Source of the DNA: Belliella baltica DSM 15883
Lineage (GTDB): Bacteria; Bacteroidota; Bacteroidia; Cytophagales; Cyclobacteriaceae
DNA: 64,000 bases
Direction: 5' to 3'
NCBI RefSeq assembly: GCF_000265405.1
Contig: NC_018010.1
Location: forward strand, 3,431,501-3,495,500
Shown here: positions 53,488 through 63,362 of the stretch, piece by piece
Layout: each line of letters starts with the position of its first letter
Numbering within the stretch: position 1 is the first letter of the stretch
The notes under the pieces: model-generated
The model's database searches: none
What the model was told of the DNA's origin: nothing
Seen by the model: the letters and a program-made list of their open reading frames with translations, nothing else
Program-made: the position numbers and the translations under genes

Positions 53488-54633
53488 CTATTTATATTCC
53501 AGATGGAATATTATTTTTGATTCTTTATCGTCAGACATCTGAATCCGGTCCGAACCAGGGATTTTGCGGCTGTTGATGTTGTAGAATTTTTGGATATCGT
53601 TCTGATCCATCCAATACCATGCTTCTCTGGATGAGTTTCCCGAAAACTGAATCGCAGATGGGACTTTCCCAAGGTCATTCTTTATGTTTTCAATGAAGGT
53701 CATTTCCCTAGTTTTCAGGTTGACCAATAAATAACCATTTTTTTTCCGATATCGGATAGAAAACAATATTTCACTATCTGACAGTCTGGTGCCATTTGTT
53801 AGGTTATAGAATCCATCAAACTCATTTACGAATTTCAGGCCATCCAGGGGATGCTTTTTTGACAGTATGTTCACATCCAAAAATTCCCCTTTGAAGTTCA
53901 GTTCTATTTTCTCAATCCCACCATTTTTGCAGATCCAAAGATTTGGGTAGAAGGGATGGGAAAACACGAACACCGAATCATTGATCTCGGTAAATAAATT
54001 CGGGTCGGAGATTACCAATGTTGTATTTGCTTCTTCCATCGGCAAGACAGAATGGATCATTTTCATCTCATGGGAAAATTGTACAATTCTTCCACTATTT
54101 GCCTCTGATCCTTGCCTCAAAATAAAGATCCCTTCTTTGTTGATCACAAAATTGCTGCATGGAATTGGGACATAAAATTCATCCAAAGGCTCCAGTCCCA
54201 AAGTAAAGCGCATTATTTTTCTCCTGTGGGCATCAAGTACATAGACGGTATCCAGATATACACCAAAATCCGTTATCTCGCTCAATCCCAATGGCCCTTC
54301 ACCAATGTCGTCCCTGGAAGCCTGCAAGTCCCCTTTTTTATCAAATACCTTCAACGATTTCATGATATGAAAGTCTGAAATAAGAATGTTTGACTCGGTG
54401 AGCAGGACTTTATCAACCGTTCCTATCGGGTTTTCACTTATTAATGTTTGTATCGATATGTTTTTGAAATACCCCGACAAGTTCAATGTTTCCGGTGATG
54501 TCACCAAGCGAAACTCTCTATGCGCATTTTCCCGGGGTGAGGAACATGAGGTACCTAAAGCCAGTAGGCAATAAAATAAGGTTATGAAGAACCATTTCCC
54601 TCCCTTATTTATCCTTAAACCTAGAACTTGCAT
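53488..54633 (-). CDS. 6-bladed beta-propeller lipoprotein
   Basis: 381 residues from the ATG at 54633, which gives a lipobox (LALGTSCSSP). The remainder is beta-strand-rich, with repeated blade motifs such as ISDFHIMKSLKVFDKKGDLQ and VYVLDAHRRKIMRF. This type is widespread in Bacteroidota and usually paired with a short secreted Cys peptide gene directly upstream, as here (14 bp). Function unknown; a surface or periplasmic sensor or binding role is assumed. Confidence 0.78.
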   Translation of the reverse strand: MQVLGLRINKGGKWFFITLFYCLLALGTSCSSPRENAHREFRLVTSPETLNLSGYFKNISIQTLISENPIGTVDKVLLTESNILISDFHIMKSLKVFDKKGDLQASRDDIGEGPLGLSEITDFGVYLDTVYVLDAHRRKIMRFTLGLEPLDEFYVPIPCSNFVINKEGIFILRQGSEANSGRIVQFSHEMKMIHSVLPMEEANTTLVISDPNLFTEINDSVFVFSHPFYPNLWICKNGGIEKIELNFKGEFLDVNILSKKHPLDGLKFVNEFDGFYNLTNGTRLSDSEILFSIRYRKKNGYLLVNLKTREMTFIENIKNDLGKVPSAIQFSGNSSREAWYWMDQNDIQKFYNINSRKIPGSDRIQMSDDKESKIIFHLEYK

Positions 54634-54647
54634 GTCGAATTTGAACA

Positions 54648-54911
54648 TTAACATGTACAAGGTACTTGCCAATTTGCATAGCATGTTTCCCCACCTTCCA
54701 GTCTGCATTTTATCAAATATTCATTTTTTGGAACGCACCACTCCCAGACAACTTTCCAGGGATTACTTTCACCAGAAGTAGGTTGTACCGGAACTTGTTC
54801 GTCAATTTCAATCAACTGATTCTCCAAATTCCCCTTTGCACTGAATAAGAATCCCATGCAGAAAATTCCTGCTGTGATGACTTTTAAGGTTTTTTTGAAT
54901 TTCGTTTTCAT
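54648..54911 (-). CDS. small exported Cys-rich peptide (NVEALA-like)
   Basis: 87 residues from the ATG at 54911. A signal peptide (LKVITAGIFCMGFLFSAKG) is followed by a short acidic linker and the mature C-terminal part WCVPKNEYLIKC...CYANWQVPCTC with five cysteines. It has the size and layout of NVEALA-type peptides that accompany 6-bladed propeller proteins. The NVEALA sequence itself is absent, so the family label is tentative. Possibly a secreted signal or a substrate of a dedicated exporter. Confidence 0.65.
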   Translation of the reverse strand: MKTKFKKTLKVITAGIFCMGFLFSAKGNLENQLIEIDEQVPVQPTSGESNPWKVVWEWCVPKNEYLIKCRLEGGETCYANWQVPCTC

Positions 54912-55106
54912 AATTGTGTATTTTAAGTTGAACATTCTCAAATTTACCTTCCTTACTCCTATTAATTAGTACCAAATACACTCTAGTTTATACCATTTTT
55001 TTAATTGGTTTAACCTTATTCCAAATAAGAATAAAAAATCATTTGCATTCTGATATTTTAAACCCAATTATAAATCAGTCAGACCATTTAAAGACTGATT
55101 TCATTT

Positions 55107-56072
55107 TTAACTTTCCTTTTTTATTTGGCTAGGACTATAACCGAACCAGTTTCTGAATGCCCTGGAAAAATGATTTTGGGTGGAATAGTGTAATGCATGG
55201 CCCAACTCACTTACATTCATAGCTCCACTTTCAAGCTGCTCCTTCGCATAATCCATTCTAGTTTGCGTGAGCAGTTCTTTAGGCGTAATTCCTATATGGG
55301 ATTTCACTATACGGTTCATAGCAGTTGCTGAACACCCCAATTCCTCATAAACAGTGCTTATATTGGAATTAAAGAAAAAATTCTCTTCAATATAATCAAC
55401 AAATGTCTCCAGCAGCCTAATATCTCCATGTATTCCATTAGCAATTGTAAATGATTCGCGAATTTCTGAGTGTAGAAGAAAAAGTACTTCCTTGATCTTA
55501 AGTACCAGATAGGTTTCGTCAAAAAAGTATGGTGACATGATTTTTTTTAGATTACCAACCAAATCCCCTACTCGCGAACTATACCTAATTGGTTTCGCTA
55601 GCTTATTCAGTAAAGTTTTATGTAGGGAACCACAAAACCTACCTGTGTTTTCAAGTTCTTTTTGGTACCGGTCCAACCAGTCAGGACTTAAGGCCAAGAA
55701 AATGGATTCAAATTCCTTTTGCTCTAGTACTGTTTCAGAACAATATTTACCTTTTAATAATTGGAAATTCTCGGTTCTTTGGTTACTTTTAAGGGTATCT
55801 GATACTAATGTGGAATGCCCTTTTAAAGTAAATTTTGAATTAAGGAATTCTCTGTCATGCCCGTAACATATATGAACGGCTTCAGCATTTTTGCAATGAA
55901 CATACGCTATTTTGAAGCCATCCCCTGAATATCGGCATATCACTGTTTTTCCCTTTGGGGATACCTGCCATTTAGTTTTAAGTAATTGGTACTTTGGAAC
56001 CGGAAATGGGGATATGAATACACCATCTTCAATCTGCCCATCATATTTTTCTTTTGAAAGTAAATCTTTCAT
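55107..56072 (-). CDS. AraC-family transcription regulator
   Basis: 321 residues. The C-terminal DNA-binding domain has both helix-turn-helix units (STVYEELGCSATAMNRIVKSHIG, then MNVSELGHALHYSTQNHFSRAFRNWFGYSPSQI). The first 220 residues have no recognised sensor domain. It sits in the middle of the sialoglycan locus, same strand, and is probably its local activator or a regulator of the peptide/propeller pair downstream. Confidence 0.9.
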   Translation of the reverse strand: MKDLLSKEKYDGQIEDGVFISPFPVPKYQLLKTKWQVSPKGKTVICRYSGDGFKIAYVHCKNAEAVHICYGHDREFLNSKFTLKGHSTLVSDTLKSNQRTENFQLLKGKYCSETVLEQKEFESIFLALSPDWLDRYQKELENTGRFCGSLHKTLLNKLAKPIRYSSRVGDLVGNLKKIMSPYFFDETYLVLKIKEVLFLLHSEIRESFTIANGIHGDIRLLETFVDYIEENFFFNSNISTVYEELGCSATAMNRIVKSHIGITPKELLTQTRMDYAKEQLESGAMNVSELGHALHYSTQNHFSRAFRNWFGYSPSQIKKES

Positions 56073-56380
56073 ATTGAATTAATTAAAAAAAGAAACAATT
56101 AAGATTTTTTTACTTTTATGAATTTTAAGGTTACACTTTAGTTTCAGGAGTTTTTAATGAGATAAAGTAGTAAAATGCGATATTGGTAATGGCACCCTCA
56201 GATTTACACAAAATCATTTCTAGATAAAATTTCAGTTTTTTCATTTGCCATATACATCAATATTTCCCCAGCTCTGCTTCACTATTATAAATAAGGCCAA
56301 TTGTAAATAGCCCCTTGTAAAAACTCCATCGGTCTCCAAACGTCTAATACCCATAATTAAAGCCTTAGCCTTTTTATTTC
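56073..56380. other. 308 bp intergenic region without recognised feature
   Basis: AT-rich. No convincing open frame, hairpin or repeat is seen. It should hold the promoter of the AraC-type gene and the transcript end of the sialidase gene. Confidence 0.6.
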
Positions 56381-57919
56381 TTATTTCCTCAGAACATCCT
56401 CCAATGGAATAATCTGAAAAGTAATATTGGCCACACTGCTTTCGTAAAGTATCCCCACCTCTTTTTCATTGATCATGGTCAGGCAGGAATAGCCCCAGCC
56501 CTGCCCTTCATCCAGCAGCAGCTGCATGTCTTCCGGCCAGGTATTGCCGTCATCCTTACTTGCTTTGATGGTCATATTGACTCTTCTTTTTTCATGTGCA
56601 GGATTGGAAAATAGCAGCATTTGGTCTATGTATGGATTATCAATGATACTTGCCATACATACAGGCTCTATCAAATCTTTTCTGGAAGTCGAATGTTCTG
56701 TCCAAGTTTTTCCAAAATCTTTGGTCACTGCCACTGCCCTTGAACCTCCACGGTTGTCCCGCATATTAAGCATTAAAGTACCATCAGCAAGCTCTACGAC
56801 TTGAGCTTCGGTGGTATTGGATCTAGCTCCCGTACCTACAGACCAGTTCTTGCCTTTATCTTTGCTGTAAATAATGGTACTGTGAGGCATATTATTTTCG
56901 TCCTTGTATTGAGCCGAGAAAACCAAAGTACCATCCTGCATGGTAATACCTTTACCAGGACCGTTGAAGAAAAGGTGCCATTTGGGGTCTTTCATTTGTT
57001 GTGTGATATTGATGGGTTCAGACCATGTAAGACCATCATCCTCCGACTTCACCAACATAAACTGTCCGGTCTCTTCAGGCTTCATACCCTGTTCGGAAGA
57101 ATTCCAGGCCATTTTCCCGGGCTTGCCATGCTGCCATAGGGCAGCCACCCAGATATGGCCGGTTTCATGGTCTACCAAAATAGCCGGGTCTCCAATACCG
57201 TTCTGATCTTCAGGAAGGTCTCCCCATTCGCCAATATCCATGATCACTTTCATGGGTTCCCAGGTTCTTCCGCCATCCGTACTTCTACTCAGGCCTACAT
57301 CGATATCCCCCTGCAAGTCCACAGAGCTATTTCTCCTGATATCATATACTGCCAGTACTGTTCCCTTTGGGGTAGTAACCAGTCCAGGTATCCTGTAAGA
57401 ATGCACCCCTTCAAAACCATAACTTCTCAAGGCTGTAGCCAGCCTGTATGCAGAAACTTCTTTGGTGCTGTTTAAAGCAATCTTCTTTTTATCCAGCATT
57501 ATATTTCCTACCGAAATATTGACCTTGTCTTTCAAATCATGGGTATCATTGGCCATGACATGAACTTCCAAGGATTGTGCCCCAGAGGGTAAAGCGGCAA
57601 GCTTTAAAGTAGTCTTGCCTTTGACCTTAGCCGTTTTGGCCAGCACTTGGGTTTCTTTTTCTCCAATTCTCGCTACAAGCTTTACGCTGTCCATCTCCTG
57701 ATTCCCATTGATTATCAAAGTCAACTGGCCATTTTCAGCTTGGGTATTCCCATCCAAAAGAATACTTCCCACGTGACTAAAACCTCCCTGAAGAAGCGGT
57801 ACATAGCGGGGTTCGAAAGAGAGAGCCTTTCCACTTTCCAGTTTCTGAGACTGACAAGAGACGCTAGCCATCACCCCAATGATCATCGTCAATAATCCAA
57901 ATACCTTATACTTTTTCAT
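56381..57919 (-). CDS. exo-alpha-sialidase (GH33-like), lipoprotein
   Basis: 512 residues. Lipobox ASVSCQSQ. A beta-sandwich domain (about 35-165) precedes the six-bladed sialidase propeller. Catalytic-site Arg lies in SYRIPGLVTTPKG. Five Asp-boxes are visible (STDGGRTW, SEDDGLTW, SKDKGKNW, TKDFGKTW, SKDDGNTW). The C-terminal GWGYSCLTMINEKEVGILYE carries the nucleophile Tyr and Glu region. It releases terminal sialic acid at the cell surface. It is 45 bp downstream of the mutarotase-symporter gene. Confidence 0.95.
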   Translation of the reverse strand: MKKYKVFGLLTMIIGVMASVSCQSQKLESGKALSFEPRYVPLLQGGFSHVGSILLDGNTQAENGQLTLIINGNQEMDSVKLVARIGEKETQVLAKTAKVKGKTTLKLAALPSGAQSLEVHVMANDTHDLKDKVNISVGNIMLDKKKIALNSTKEVSAYRLATALRSYGFEGVHSYRIPGLVTTPKGTVLAVYDIRRNSSVDLQGDIDVGLSRSTDGGRTWEPMKVIMDIGEWGDLPEDQNGIGDPAILVDHETGHIWVAALWQHGKPGKMAWNSSEQGMKPEETGQFMLVKSEDDGLTWSEPINITQQMKDPKWHLFFNGPGKGITMQDGTLVFSAQYKDENNMPHSTIIYSKDKGKNWSVGTGARSNTTEAQVVELADGTLMLNMRDNRGGSRAVAVTKDFGKTWTEHSTSRKDLIEPVCMASIIDNPYIDQMLLFSNPAHEKRRVNMTIKASKDDGNTWPEDMQLLLDEGQGWGYSCLTMINEKEVGILYESSVANITFQIIPLEDVLRK

Positions 57920-57964
57920 ATTTCCTTTATTTCTATATATTTCTACTTATTTCAATTGTATTGA

Positions 57965-60676
57965 TCATTTACCTCTATAAGCCATTACCCCTTCATACTG
58001 CTTTTCTTCCTTTTCTTTCTTCAAAGAATGTATGGTTAAACCTTCTATACTTTTACTGCTAGGCTTTTGGAATAGAAGGCTAAAGAGATAAGTAAACAAT
58101 ATCGCACTTACCAATCCAGTAAAGGCATATAAGTGAATGCTGAGATCGGTTTGGTATTTGACTAAGATCTGCACTAGGGCACTCGCCGACAAACCAAAAA
58201 CTGCACCTTGCCCGTTGACTGAGCGGGAAAGTATCCCAATCAGGAATATTCCTCCCAATCCTCCCGCAAATAATCCGATCAGCATATTGAACTGATCCCA
58301 TAAGGAAGGAATACCCATGTTTGCCATCACCAAGGCAAGAAGGGTACCGCCGACACCTATGACTATAGTAACCCATCTAGCAAAAGTAAGCTGTTTGCCT
58401 TCATCTTTTTGTAATGGAAACCAACGATTATAAAAATCAGTGGTGATCACCGTGGCGACTGAATTCATGCTACTGTCCAAGCTCGACATGGCTGCCGCAA
58501 AAACAGCTGCAATCAAAAGGCCCGAAACTCCCTGTGGCAGTTGAGTAACAATGTACCAAGGGAAAATGCTGTCTGTATTTTGAATGACAGGTGAAAGGGC
58601 TTGTGGGTGCTGTAGATAGAAAAGGTACAAAGCAGTACCAATGGCAAAGAAAATCAAAGCAGATGGCAATGCCATCCAAGCACCTGTTAAGATACCTCTG
58701 GCAGCAGTCTTTTCATCTTTGGTAGTGAGGTATCTTTGGATAACGGTCTGATCACTCCCATACTGTACCAGATTGGAAGCTAACCCACCAATCAATACCA
58801 CCCAAATCGCAGTTCCGGTAAAGTCAAATGAAGTGTCAAAAATCTTCATTTTACCAGAATCCAATGCCAATTCTTTAATGGTCCCCCATTCCATATCCAT
58901 ATGGTATACCATCATGACAAGTGAAATCAATGCCCCTCCCAAGAGTACCAACACTTGAATCACATCAGTCCAGATTACTGCTTCTATTCCACCAAGTACA
59001 GTATATAATATGCTCAATACTCCCATGATTAAAATACACAACTCAACACTCATACCTGTAACCACGGAAAGTGCAAGTGAAGGCAAAAGCAGGACAATAC
59101 CCAACCTCCCAAACTGGAGCGTAACATATATAATACTGCCCAAATTGCGGACTGTTCTATTGAATCGAAGCTCAAGGTATTCGTAGGCTGTAGTCAGGTT
59201 AAGCCTTCTGAAGAAAGGCAAAAACAACGCAATGATCACTGGTGAGATCATAATGATTGTCATCAGCAAAAAAAACAGCGTCCAATCCGTAGAAAAAGTT
59301 TTGGCAGGTATGGCCATAAAGGTAATGGCGCTTAATTGGGTGCCAAAAACACTAATTCCAGCTGCCCACCAAGGTACTCTTCCCCCTGCTTTAAAGAAGT
59401 CTGCTAAATTGTGCTGTTTTTTGGAAATAAAAAAGCCCATAATTACTAAAATACCCAAATATCCTCCAAGTACAATGTAATTGAGCGTTCCAAATTGCTG
59501 GTTATTTTTAATGATTAATCCCTTTATTTCTGGTGTTCTTATACCTGGAGAGATTTCCCCTGATGGAACTAGAATATAGTTTCCACTTGTCACTGCAGTA
59601 GTATTCACAGGACTGGAAAAAGGCATATCGTCTATAACAGTCCAAGACTTAGTGACAGCATGAAATGAAAATATTTGATTGATGAATCCAGGATGTTCTG
59701 CTATTAGTTTTTTCCTTTCTTCCTCCAAATCTGCTTTTTCTTCATCATTATCAGAATTATTGATATTTAAAGCCAAAGCTTCAAGTTTTGAAAAATAAGA
59801 ACCGGTAACTCCCCCAAATAAAAGAATATGACCAGATCCATATGGTGCGGCTGACATCGCAGAAAGTGGAACAATAGCCCCATTTCCATCTTTAATTGGT
59901 TCCAAGATACTCCATTCATCCAACTTTGGATCATACTCAAAAACATCAGCATAAAGTTCACTGATGTCATTCGGCACTTTTTTCCTTCCACCAAACAAAT
60001 AAAGCTTTTCATAGTCTCCTGACAATTGACTAATCAATACCGCATTTGATCTAGGAGAACCTGGCCAAGATTTAAGACTTTCCCACTCAGGATTCTCAAC
60101 ACTAATATCTAAAACAAAAAAAGCATCTGAAGTTAAATCTTGCTCTTCTCCACCTGCTACATATATTTTCCCACCACTATAAGTCGCTGTTGTATAGGAG
60201 AGTGCCACAGGCAAAGATGGCAGTTGATTCTGATTCAACTGCCTAGTTTCTGGATTCCAACTTAAGATAGTAACGGACTTTTGTGGACCTGATTCATTCT
60301 CCCCTCCTATCAGGATTAATCCTTTGGGTGTGGAAACTGACGCTCCATAAGCAAGATTTTGATTGAGTGTATATTCCTTGTTTTTAATCCAAGAAAATCC
60401 TTCTTTACCCGATTCTAAAATATAAATCTGGTTCCACCAGTGCTTTTCACCCCCATACCAAGGCATTCCATTTGGAAAGTTTGCACCACCAGCCAAGATT
60501 ATTGCACCGCGATGCTCTCCTGCAAACATCCCAGCGAAGCCCAATTTCGCGATTTCTGAATCCAAATCGGCCAAGTCGGCAACTGTAGACCAACTGAATT
60601 GAGTCATTTCATCTTGTGAAGCAATAGAATCAACCCAAAACTGAAACAAAAATAGAAAGAGTAATATTTTTCTCAT
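57965..60676 (-). CDS. fused sialate mutarotase (NanM-like) and SSS-family symporter
   Basis: 903 residues. After a signal peptide, residues about 25-380 form a kelch-type propeller with LILIGGENESGPQKS, GGKIYVAGGEEQ and HILLFGGVTGSYF, the cyclically permuted mutarotase pattern. Residues about 395-890 are a sodium:solute symporter with some 13 helices (FFKAGGRVPWWAAGISVFGTQLSAITF is the conserved start). The periplasmic propeller would equilibrate sialic acid anomers and hand them to the sodium-driven transporter. It is encoded between the lyase (11 bp) and the sialidase, which supports sialic acid as substrate. Confidence 0.9.
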   Translation of the reverse strand: MRKILLFLFLFQFWVDSIASQDEMTQFSWSTVADLADLDSEIAKLGFAGMFAGEHRGAIILAGGANFPNGMPWYGGEKHWWNQIYILESGKEGFSWIKNKEYTLNQNLAYGASVSTPKGLILIGGENESGPQKSVTILSWNPETRQLNQNQLPSLPVALSYTTATYSGGKIYVAGGEEQDLTSDAFFVLDISVENPEWESLKSWPGSPRSNAVLISQLSGDYEKLYLFGGRKKVPNDISELYADVFEYDPKLDEWSILEPIKDGNGAIVPLSAMSAAPYGSGHILLFGGVTGSYFSKLEALALNINNSDNDEEKADLEEERKKLIAEHPGFINQIFSFHAVTKSWTVIDDMPFSSPVNTTAVTSGNYILVPSGEISPGIRTPEIKGLIIKNNQQFGTLNYIVLGGYLGILVIMGFFISKKQHNLADFFKAGGRVPWWAAGISVFGTQLSAITFMAIPAKTFSTDWTLFFLLMTIIMISPVIIALFLPFFRRLNLTTAYEYLELRFNRTVRNLGSIIYVTLQFGRLGIVLLLPSLALSVVTGMSVELCILIMGVLSILYTVLGGIEAVIWTDVIQVLVLLGGALISLVMMVYHMDMEWGTIKELALDSGKMKIFDTSFDFTGTAIWVVLIGGLASNLVQYGSDQTVIQRYLTTKDEKTAARGILTGAWMALPSALIFFAIGTALYLFYLQHPQALSPVIQNTDSIFPWYIVTQLPQGVSGLLIAAVFAAAMSSLDSSMNSVATVITTDFYNRWFPLQKDEGKQLTFARWVTIVIGVGGTLLALVMANMGIPSLWDQFNMLIGLFAGGLGGIFLIGILSRSVNGQGAVFGLSASALVQILVKYQTDLSIHLYAFTGLVSAILFTYLFSLLFQKPSSKSIEGLTIHSLKKEKEEKQYEGVMAYRGK

Positions 60677-60687
60677 ACCTTTATTTC

Positions 60688-61614
60688 TTAACCTTGAGGA
60701 ACCTTTGCTGTATATTCAAAAACCCCCAACTCCTCAAGCAAAATCTTCAGAGAATGAATTTCCGACACATCTAATCGCTTGATTGGAGCTCTAAAAGATC
60801 CACAGTCAAAGCCAATTATGTTCATAATGGCTTTTCCAGTAGCAGCACCCCCAAATTTTGCATAAAGACTTATAAAGTCTATTGATAATTCTTGTAACGC
60901 TCTCGCATTTTCAAAATCACCTCTTTCAAATTCTTCAAAAATTCTATTGTATAGCGGTGCAGCAAAATTGTATGTACTCCCAACAGCTCCTTTTGCTCCC
61001 ATAGCTAATCCTGCTAAACAAGTTTCATCCCAACCCCAAAGAACATCATACTTCCCATCTTTAAATCGTAGGCAACGATTGAACTCCATCAAATCATTAT
61101 GAGTGTATTTTATTCCAGCAAAATTCTCAATTTCATTACCTGCTATTTCTAAAAACTCAAGCATATCTAAGTTGACATTTGTCAATACAGGGATATGGTA
61201 AAAATATAAGGCCTGATTTGGAGCTGCAGCGGCGATAGGTTTTATAAAATCGACTAGCTGTCTTACCGTTGCTGTCTTAAAGTAATATGGGGCATTGACT
61301 GAAATACCATATATTCCTGCCTTATTAGCTTCTTTTGCTAAAAAAATCCCTTCTGACTGATTCGTTCCGGATACCATAGCAATAACTTTAAAATCATCTT
61401 CTTGTTGAAGTGCCCATTTTTGAATTAATTGAGTCTTTTCTTCCACACTCGTAGAAGAACTTTCACCAGTTGTTCCACATATAAATGCACCTTTCACCTG
61501 ATTGGAGACCAACATCTTTTTGTATTTTGGAATAAGATCAAGATTGAGTTTATCACCTTTATCAAAAGGGCTAAAAGTTGCTGCGATAAGCCCCGAAATT
61601 TTTTGAAATTGCAT
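60688..61614 (-). CDS. nanA: N-acetylneuraminate lyase
   Basis: 308 residues of the DHDPS/NAL aldolase family. GTTGES (48-53) binds the keto-acid carboxylate. Tyr139 in LYFYHIPVLTN and the Schiff-base Lys169 in FAGIKYTHND are in place. It splits sialic acid into ManNAc and pyruvate in the cytoplasm. Neighbours (SusD, symporter, sialidase, AGE epimerase) agree with sialic acid rather than dihydrodipicolinate. Confidence 0.93.
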   Translation of the reverse strand: MQFQKISGLIAATFSPFDKGDKLNLDLIPKYKKMLVSNQVKGAFICGTTGESSSTSVEEKTQLIQKWALQQEDDFKVIAMVSGTNQSEGIFLAKEANKAGIYGISVNAPYYFKTATVRQLVDFIKPIAAAAPNQALYFYHIPVLTNVNLDMLEFLEIAGNEIENFAGIKYTHNDLMEFNRCLRFKDGKYDVLWGWDETCLAGLAMGAKGAVGSTYNFAAPLYNRIFEEFERGDFENARALQELSIDFISLYAKFGGAATGKAIMNIIGFDCGSFRAPIKRLDVSEIHSLKILLEELGVFEYTAKVPQG

Positions 61615-61793
61615 ATCTTAATATTTTAATTATTTAGGTTTAATTTTATTGTGTTTTCAAATTAGAGCCTGAAACACCTTTTTAAGTTAATTGATTTCTC
61701 AAGCTGTCTTGAATAACCTGGACAAATACAAGTCAATTCTCAATATCATGAAAAGATCATCTGTATAGAAAAACTGAGTAAAAATTGATAGAA

Positions 61794-61819
61794 AGGGGGA
61801 CGGAAATCTCCGTCCCTTT
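61794..61819 (-). terminator. hairpin after susD
   Basis: GGGACGGA and TCCGTCCC arms plus G-T pairs. It lies 26 bp past the SusD stop. The T-run on the minus strand is short, so it may only reduce, not stop, transcription into nanA. Confidence 0.55.
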
Positions 61820-61844
61820 TCCCAAACTTAATAACCCTATGAGT

Positions 61845-63341
61845 TTAATTTCCGTAGCCAGGATTCTGAACTATTCTTGAATTAAGGCTTATTGTTCCTA
61901 AGGATATTGGCCAAAGTAATAAATGTCTTTGTGTAGCTCTTGCCTGAAGAGAAGGCACTTTATCAAATGCTTTATCAAACCTTACTAAGTCCCACCATCT
62001 TTTTCCTTCAAATGCAAATTCAAATAACCTTTCTTGAAGGATTGCTTCATCATTAGCTTCACGTGATCCATTGACAAACCTAAAATCATCAAAATTAGCC
62101 CCATATGCTCTTTGCCTGATTTCATTCATTTCAGGACTTGGGTCCTGACCCAGTGCATTTTTAGCTTCTGCTTTCAAAAGAAGAAGATCAGCATACCGGT
62201 AAATGATGATATCGTCAATAAATCTTCTACCAGAAGGATCCACATAGCCTCTGTATTTCCTTACAGCAGATCCATAGTAGTTTTGCCCACCTTCATTATT
62301 TGGAACAAAAATCTCTACAAAAGATGCATCTCTTCTACTGTCTCTTTCATCAAATTGAGCTCTTATAGTCTGCGATGGAGCCCATCTATTCAGGCCACCA
62401 CCTTGACCAAGTTTGGCTTTAACCTCATCTGATGCAGATGGTGGAATTTCATCATCTCTGATATACATATTGGCATTATAGTTAGCCCCGGCTTCAAGGT
62501 CTAAGTATCTCACACCAAATAAAACTTCAGAATTCCCTTTATTACTATATCTAAAGATATTATCATAGTTAGGCAATAAGCCAAGTCCACCTGCGCCTTG
62601 AGCATCATTTAATGCACTCAATGCAGTTGTAAAATCCGCTTGTCCCCCATTCAAGACCTTCCCTGTCCACAAGAAAACCTCTGCTTTCAAGACATTGGCG
62701 GATGGTTTTGACCAATATGCCCTTCCTGTCCCTACGTTATTATTTGGATATAATTCCAATGCCCTATCTAAATCAGCTTTGATTTGTGTAAAAATCTCCT
62801 CAACTGATGCTCTTGGTCTAAAAGTCATTTCTGCATCATAACCTTCTGTAGGGTCTACAACTAATGGAACACCTCCCCAGGTTCTAACCATTGTAAAATA
62901 CAAGAATGCTCTCATGGTATAAGCTTCAGCAAGCATTCTATTTTTATTTGCCACATTATTAAAAGTAATACCAGGGACATACTTGATGATCAAATTAGCA
63001 TCATGAACTACAGTGTACATCCTCAGCCAATTTGGGCCAGAAAAATTTGGATCTACATCGTTTAGGAAATAACGCTCAAGTCCCTCTGATGCTTGAAGCC
63101 CATAACTCAAAGTTTCACTTCTTCCTTCTCCCCAAACAAATAGATTACTAGAGGCTTGATCTCTAAATCTTACATACATACCACTTAATGCTCCGTTTGC
63201 ATTGTCTTCATTGACCCAGAACCCCGCAGCTGTAATGGTACTGATAGGCTCTACCTCCAGCATATCTGTGCAGGAATTACCTGCCAGTAATCCCAATGCC
63301 AGAATAAAATTGAAGTATATTCTGAATTTTATATTTTTCAT
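61845..63341 (-). CDS. RagB/SusD-family glycan-binding lipoprotein
   Basis: 498 residues. Lipobox LLAGNSCTDM. Typical SusD features are an N-terminal TPR-like region (EAYTMRAFLYFTMVRTWGGVPLV), DINNA-like repeats in the middle and a C-terminal ERLFEFAFEGKRWWDLVRF block. It is the outer-membrane lid that captures the glycan for the SusC channel encoded just upstream (21 bp). Specificity is inferred from the sialidase locus. Confidence 0.95.
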   Translation of the reverse strand: MKNIKFRIYFNFILALGLLAGNSCTDMLEVEPISTITAAGFWVNEDNANGALSGMYVRFRDQASSNLFVWGEGRSETLSYGLQASEGLERYFLNDVDPNFSGPNWLRMYTVVHDANLIIKYVPGITFNNVANKNRMLAEAYTMRAFLYFTMVRTWGGVPLVVDPTEGYDAEMTFRPRASVEEIFTQIKADLDRALELYPNNNVGTGRAYWSKPSANVLKAEVFLWTGKVLNGGQADFTTALSALNDAQGAGGLGLLPNYDNIFRYSNKGNSEVLFGVRYLDLEAGANYNANMYIRDDEIPPSASDEVKAKLGQGGGLNRWAPSQTIRAQFDERDSRRDASFVEIFVPNNEGGQNYYGSAVRKYRGYVDPSGRRFIDDIIIYRYADLLLLKAEAKNALGQDPSPEMNEIRQRAYGANFDDFRFVNGSREANDEAILQERLFEFAFEGKRWWDLVRFDKAFDKVPSLQARATQRHLLLWPISLGTISLNSRIVQNPGYGN

Positions 63342-63362
63342 GATTTTCGCGCTTTAATTGAA

